A stretch of 7,342 nt of DNA from Candidatus Omnitrophota bacterium. GTDB taxonomy: Bacteria > Omnitrophota > Gorgyraeia > JACOVV01. Shown piece after piece: positions 6,372 to 7,342 of the stretch (position 1 is its first letter; each line of letters opens with the position of its first letter). A program made the position numbers and the translations under genes. The notes beneath the pieces were generated by a model, which worked only from the letters and a program-made list of their open reading frames with translations, was not told the DNA's origin and searched no databases. Where the stretch lies: the NCBI GenBank assembly GCA_016177145.1, contig JACOVV010000146.1, positions 1 to 7,342 of the forward strand. Direction: 5' to 3'.

Positions 6372-6679
6372 GCAACGGAGGGAACGGTTGTTTCTATGTA
6401 CTCAGCCGCTATGCGGGGTAATTCGTCCTTTCGGACTCCGTTAAGCCAAATATTATCGGGAAAAACCATTAGATTAGGCCCCTGGCGGCACAAATCCATG
6501 CACCCTGATCGAGCAACTCTGATTTTACCTTTTAGCCCTTTTTTTTCGATATATTCCTTTAGCCACTCCCGGAACTGCTCTCCGGTTGGATTCCCTTCTG
6601 GAGAACAACAAACCCCGTCTTCGCGGCTGTTACAGCAGACAAAAATAATTCGTTGATAGGGAGTTTTTTGGCTTCTCAA
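6368..6679 (-). CDS. Thioredoxin-fold [2Fe-2S] ferredoxin
   Basis: This 103-residue protein belongs to the thioredoxin-like [2Fe-2S] ferredoxin group (Aquifex Fd4 and NuoE-like fold). The motif is IIFVCC (11-16), GVCCSPEG (22-29), then RVARSGCMDLCRQGPNLMVF (54-73). Likely ligands are Cys15, Cys24 or Cys25, Cys60 and Cys64. The Cys-Cys doublets at 15-16 and 24-25 add two extra cysteines. The Gly-Pro after the last ligand and the later IWLNGV strand are family features. It should be a soluble cytoplasmic electron carrier. The start is TTG at 6679: AGGA (6686-6689) lies 6 nt upstream, and no ATG occurs before Met61. It overlaps the preceding gene as TTGA (4 nt), so translation is likely coupled. 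The siroheme reductase follows 34 nt downstream, so donating electrons to it is the best inference. An unrelated redox role remains possible. Confidence 0.93.
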   Translation of the reverse strand: MRSQKTPYQRIIFVCCNSREDGVCCSPEGNPTGEQFREWLKEYIEKKGLKGKIRVARSGCMDLCRQGPNLMVFPDNIWLNGVRKDELPRIAAEYIETTVPSVA

Positions 6680-7110
6680 CGCGCTTCCTGACCCACCACA
6701 ACCTTACCTAACGAGACACTCCCGGGTTTCTGTTTTGTGAATAGTTCGATGTTCTGCCGGGAATCCTTGGCAGAGGCCGCTTGGATTATCTTCAGATGGT
6801 CTGTCTGTACCGCCAATTGATTTTTTAATAACGCCATGTCGTTCTGTGTTTGGCGCAACAACGCGACAATAGCTTCTTTACGTTCCTTTTCATCTCTTAG
6901 CTGCTTCTGAAGTTGAACTTTGGCCTGAGCCAACCGATGAGCGTGAGTCGTTAATCTTTCTCTCGCCTCTTCCGCTTCCTTTCTTTTGGCGCGCTCGATC
7001 GGCAACAACACTCCAAGCGCCATCGACAAGCTGATAAAAAACACTAATGCCCCGGTCACCAGCGCCCAGCTTTTGGACCGGATTTCGACCACGGAGTAAA
7101 TCTTCGGCAT
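6676..7110 (-). CDS. Single-pass membrane protein with a long coiled coil, function unknown
   Basis: I do not recognise a family for this 144-residue protein. A short N-terminal segment with Lys3, Arg11 and Lys13 precedes one hydrophobic helix (about 16-37, ALVTGALVFFISLSMALGV). A charged heptad-like stretch follows from about 39 to 112, rich in Lys, Arg, Glu, Gln, Ala and Leu, which should form a long coiled coil. The C-terminal 30 residues (PGSVSLGKVVVGQEAR) are not helical. The topology is unclear because both flanks of the helix are basic. The ATG at 7110 has a strong purine-run ribosome-binding site (A4G8) and a promoter with an extended -10. It is the first gene of the operon and overlaps the ferredoxin start by 4 nt. 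The layout is broadly like small cell-division or scaffold proteins, but nothing identifies it as one. A membrane anchor for the redox proteins is possible but unsupported. Confidence 0.82.
   Translation of the reverse strand: MPKIYSVVEIRSKSWALVTGALVFFISLSMALGVLLPIERAKRKEAEEARERLTTHAHRLAQAKVQLQKQLRDEKERKEAIVALLRQTQNDMALLKNQLAVQTDHLKIIQAASAKDSRQNIELFTKQKPGSVSLGKVVVGQEAR
6685..6689 (-). promoter_or_regulatory. Ribosome-binding site that fixes the ferredoxin TTG start
   Basis: AGGAA (6685-6689) lies inside the end of the coiled-coil gene. Its AGGA core is 6 nt before the TTG at 6679. With the TTGA stop/start overlap it supports the TTG as a real start. Confidence 0.6.
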
Positions 7111-7114
7111 GGAT

Positions 7115-7126
7115 CCCCCCCCTTTT
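7115..7126 (-). promoter_or_regulatory. Ribosome-binding site with an eight-G run
   Basis: On the minus strand AAAAGGGGGGGG is followed by ATCC and the ATG at 7110. Pairing can occur at several registers within the run, so the exact SD spacing is ambiguous. A homopolymer of this length can slip, and a change of one or two bases would alter spacing but not the reading frame. Confidence 0.5.
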
Positions 7127-7134
7127 GATAAAAG

Positions 7135-7163
7135 ATTATACCATCACCGCTATTTTTTGTATA
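7135..7163 (-). promoter_or_regulatory. Leftward promoter of the coiled-coil/ferredoxin/reductase operon
   Basis: The -10 is a perfect TATAAT (7135-7140) preceded by TGG, which makes an extended -10. The -35 is TATACA (7158-7163, 4 of 6) at 17 bp. The predicted start is near 7128, giving a leader of about 18 nt with the G-run ribosome-binding site. Both boxes overlap those of the rightward promoter. Confidence 0.7.
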
Positions 7164-7165
7164 AT
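7137..7165 (+). promoter_or_regulatory. Rightward promoter of the HAD-family gene, leaderless
   Basis: The -10 is a perfect TATAAT (7160-7165). The -35 position at a 17-bp spacer holds TATACC (7137-7142), only 3 of 6. The predicted transcription start is near 7172, about 3 nt before the ATG at 7175, and no SD is present. The -10 overlaps the -35 of the leftward promoter, and the -35 overlaps its -10. Confidence 0.55.
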
Positions 7166-7174
7166 AGTTTCATC

Positions 7175-7342
7175 ATGCTGCGCGCTATTCTAATGGATTT
7201 TAATGGTGTCATTCTTAACGATGAACCGTTCCATTTGGAATTGTTTCAAAAAATACTTTCCGACTACCACATTGCCCTAACCAGCGACACGTATTATCAG
7301 CGATATCTTGTTTATGACGACGAAAACTGCTTTCGCCAAATC
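7175..7342 (+). CDS. HAD-superfamily phosphatase / beta-phosphoglucomutase-like, N-terminal 56 residues
   Basis: Translation from the ATG at 7175 stays open to the window end (56 codons). The N-terminus MLRAILMDFNGVI (1-13) is HAD motif I, followed by LNDEPFHLELFQKIL, as in beta-phosphoglucomutase-like phosphatases, where the cap domain begins after this point. Asp8 is the expected nucleophile. The second motif Asp (position 10, the usual general acid/base) is Asn here, so the motif reads DFNGV instead of DFDGV. The substrate cannot be told from this part, and the remaining HAD motifs lie outside. There is no SD. The TATAAT 9 nt upstream suggests a leaderless mRNA starting about 3 nt before the ATG. 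A second in-frame ATG at residue 7 would remove the first strand of the fold, so the first ATG is preferred. Confidence 0.85.
   Translation, partial: MLRAILMDFNGVILNDEPFHLELFQKILSDYHIALTSDTYYQRYLVYDDENCFRQI

Noticed and set aside
6334..6375. Longer reductase form starting at the TTG at 6375 (14 extra residues)
   Set aside because: There is no SD before the TTG. The extra residues lie within the promoter, and homology starts only after the ATG at 6333. Use from read-through mRNA is not excluded.
6676..7110. FtsL/FtsB/DivIC cell-division protein
   Set aside because: The single membrane helix plus coiled coil fits, but there is no distinguishing motif, no cell-wall gene cluster around it, and the coil is longer than usual.
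1..7342. CRISPR array, tRNA or rRNA gene, insertion sequence, toxin-antitoxin or known defence operon
   Set aside because: No direct repeat series, tRNA cloverleaf, transposase or defence-family protein was recognised by reading both strands.

Overview
The window is a bacterial chromosome fragment of moderate GC, densely packed, with no rRNA, tRNA, CRISPR array or transposase gene visible. Seven genes lie on the minus strand and one starts on the plus strand at the right edge; the genes at both edges run off the window. Promoters look sigma-70-like (TTGACA/TATAAT variants with 17-bp spacers). Starts are a mix of ATG, GTG and TTG, and two genes appear to be leaderless or nearly so. The lineage cannot be fixed from this sequence. 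The orphan membrane protein with a signal peptide followed by an 'ALAPSAS' stretch, and the short intergenic palindromes, remind me of candidate phyla such as Omnitrophota, but that is a weak impression.

Layout in transcription order, right to left on the minus strand. (a) A divergent promoter pair at 7135-7165 drives a HAD-family phosphatase gene rightwards (cut by the window end) and an operon leftwards. (b) The operon begins with a membrane-anchored coiled-coil protein (7110-6676). It overlaps by 4 nt a thioredoxin-fold [2Fe-2S] ferredoxin (6679-6368). Next is a siroheme nitrite/sulfite reductase (6333-4234) that also has its own promoter overlapping the ferredoxin stop codon. The reductase overlaps endonuclease III, nth (4237-3581), by 4 nt, and nth overlaps an EVE-domain protein (3590-3126). 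(c) After a REP-like hairpin (3095-3119), a separate promoter drives an orphan polytopic membrane protein (2995-1628) that starts with TTG. (d) Another promoter (1564-1592) drives a GYD-domain protein (1531-1250), followed by a 78-nt gap almost filled by two palindromic repeats and then by aconitase (start at 1171, running off the left edge).

Functionally, the ferredoxin and the siroheme reductase make a plausible electron-donor/acceptor pair for six-electron reduction of sulfite or nitrite. Nth and the EVE protein make a plausible pair dealing with damaged or modified bases. Aconitase is TCA-cycle housekeeping. I see no obvious defence or mobile system. The most unusual signals are the interlocked divergent promoters with a leaderless HAD gene, the near-leaderless promoter of the reductase, the palindromes occupying the place of the aconitase ribosome-binding site, the reductase's extra C-terminal helical domain and first-half cysteine motif, and the orphan membrane protein.
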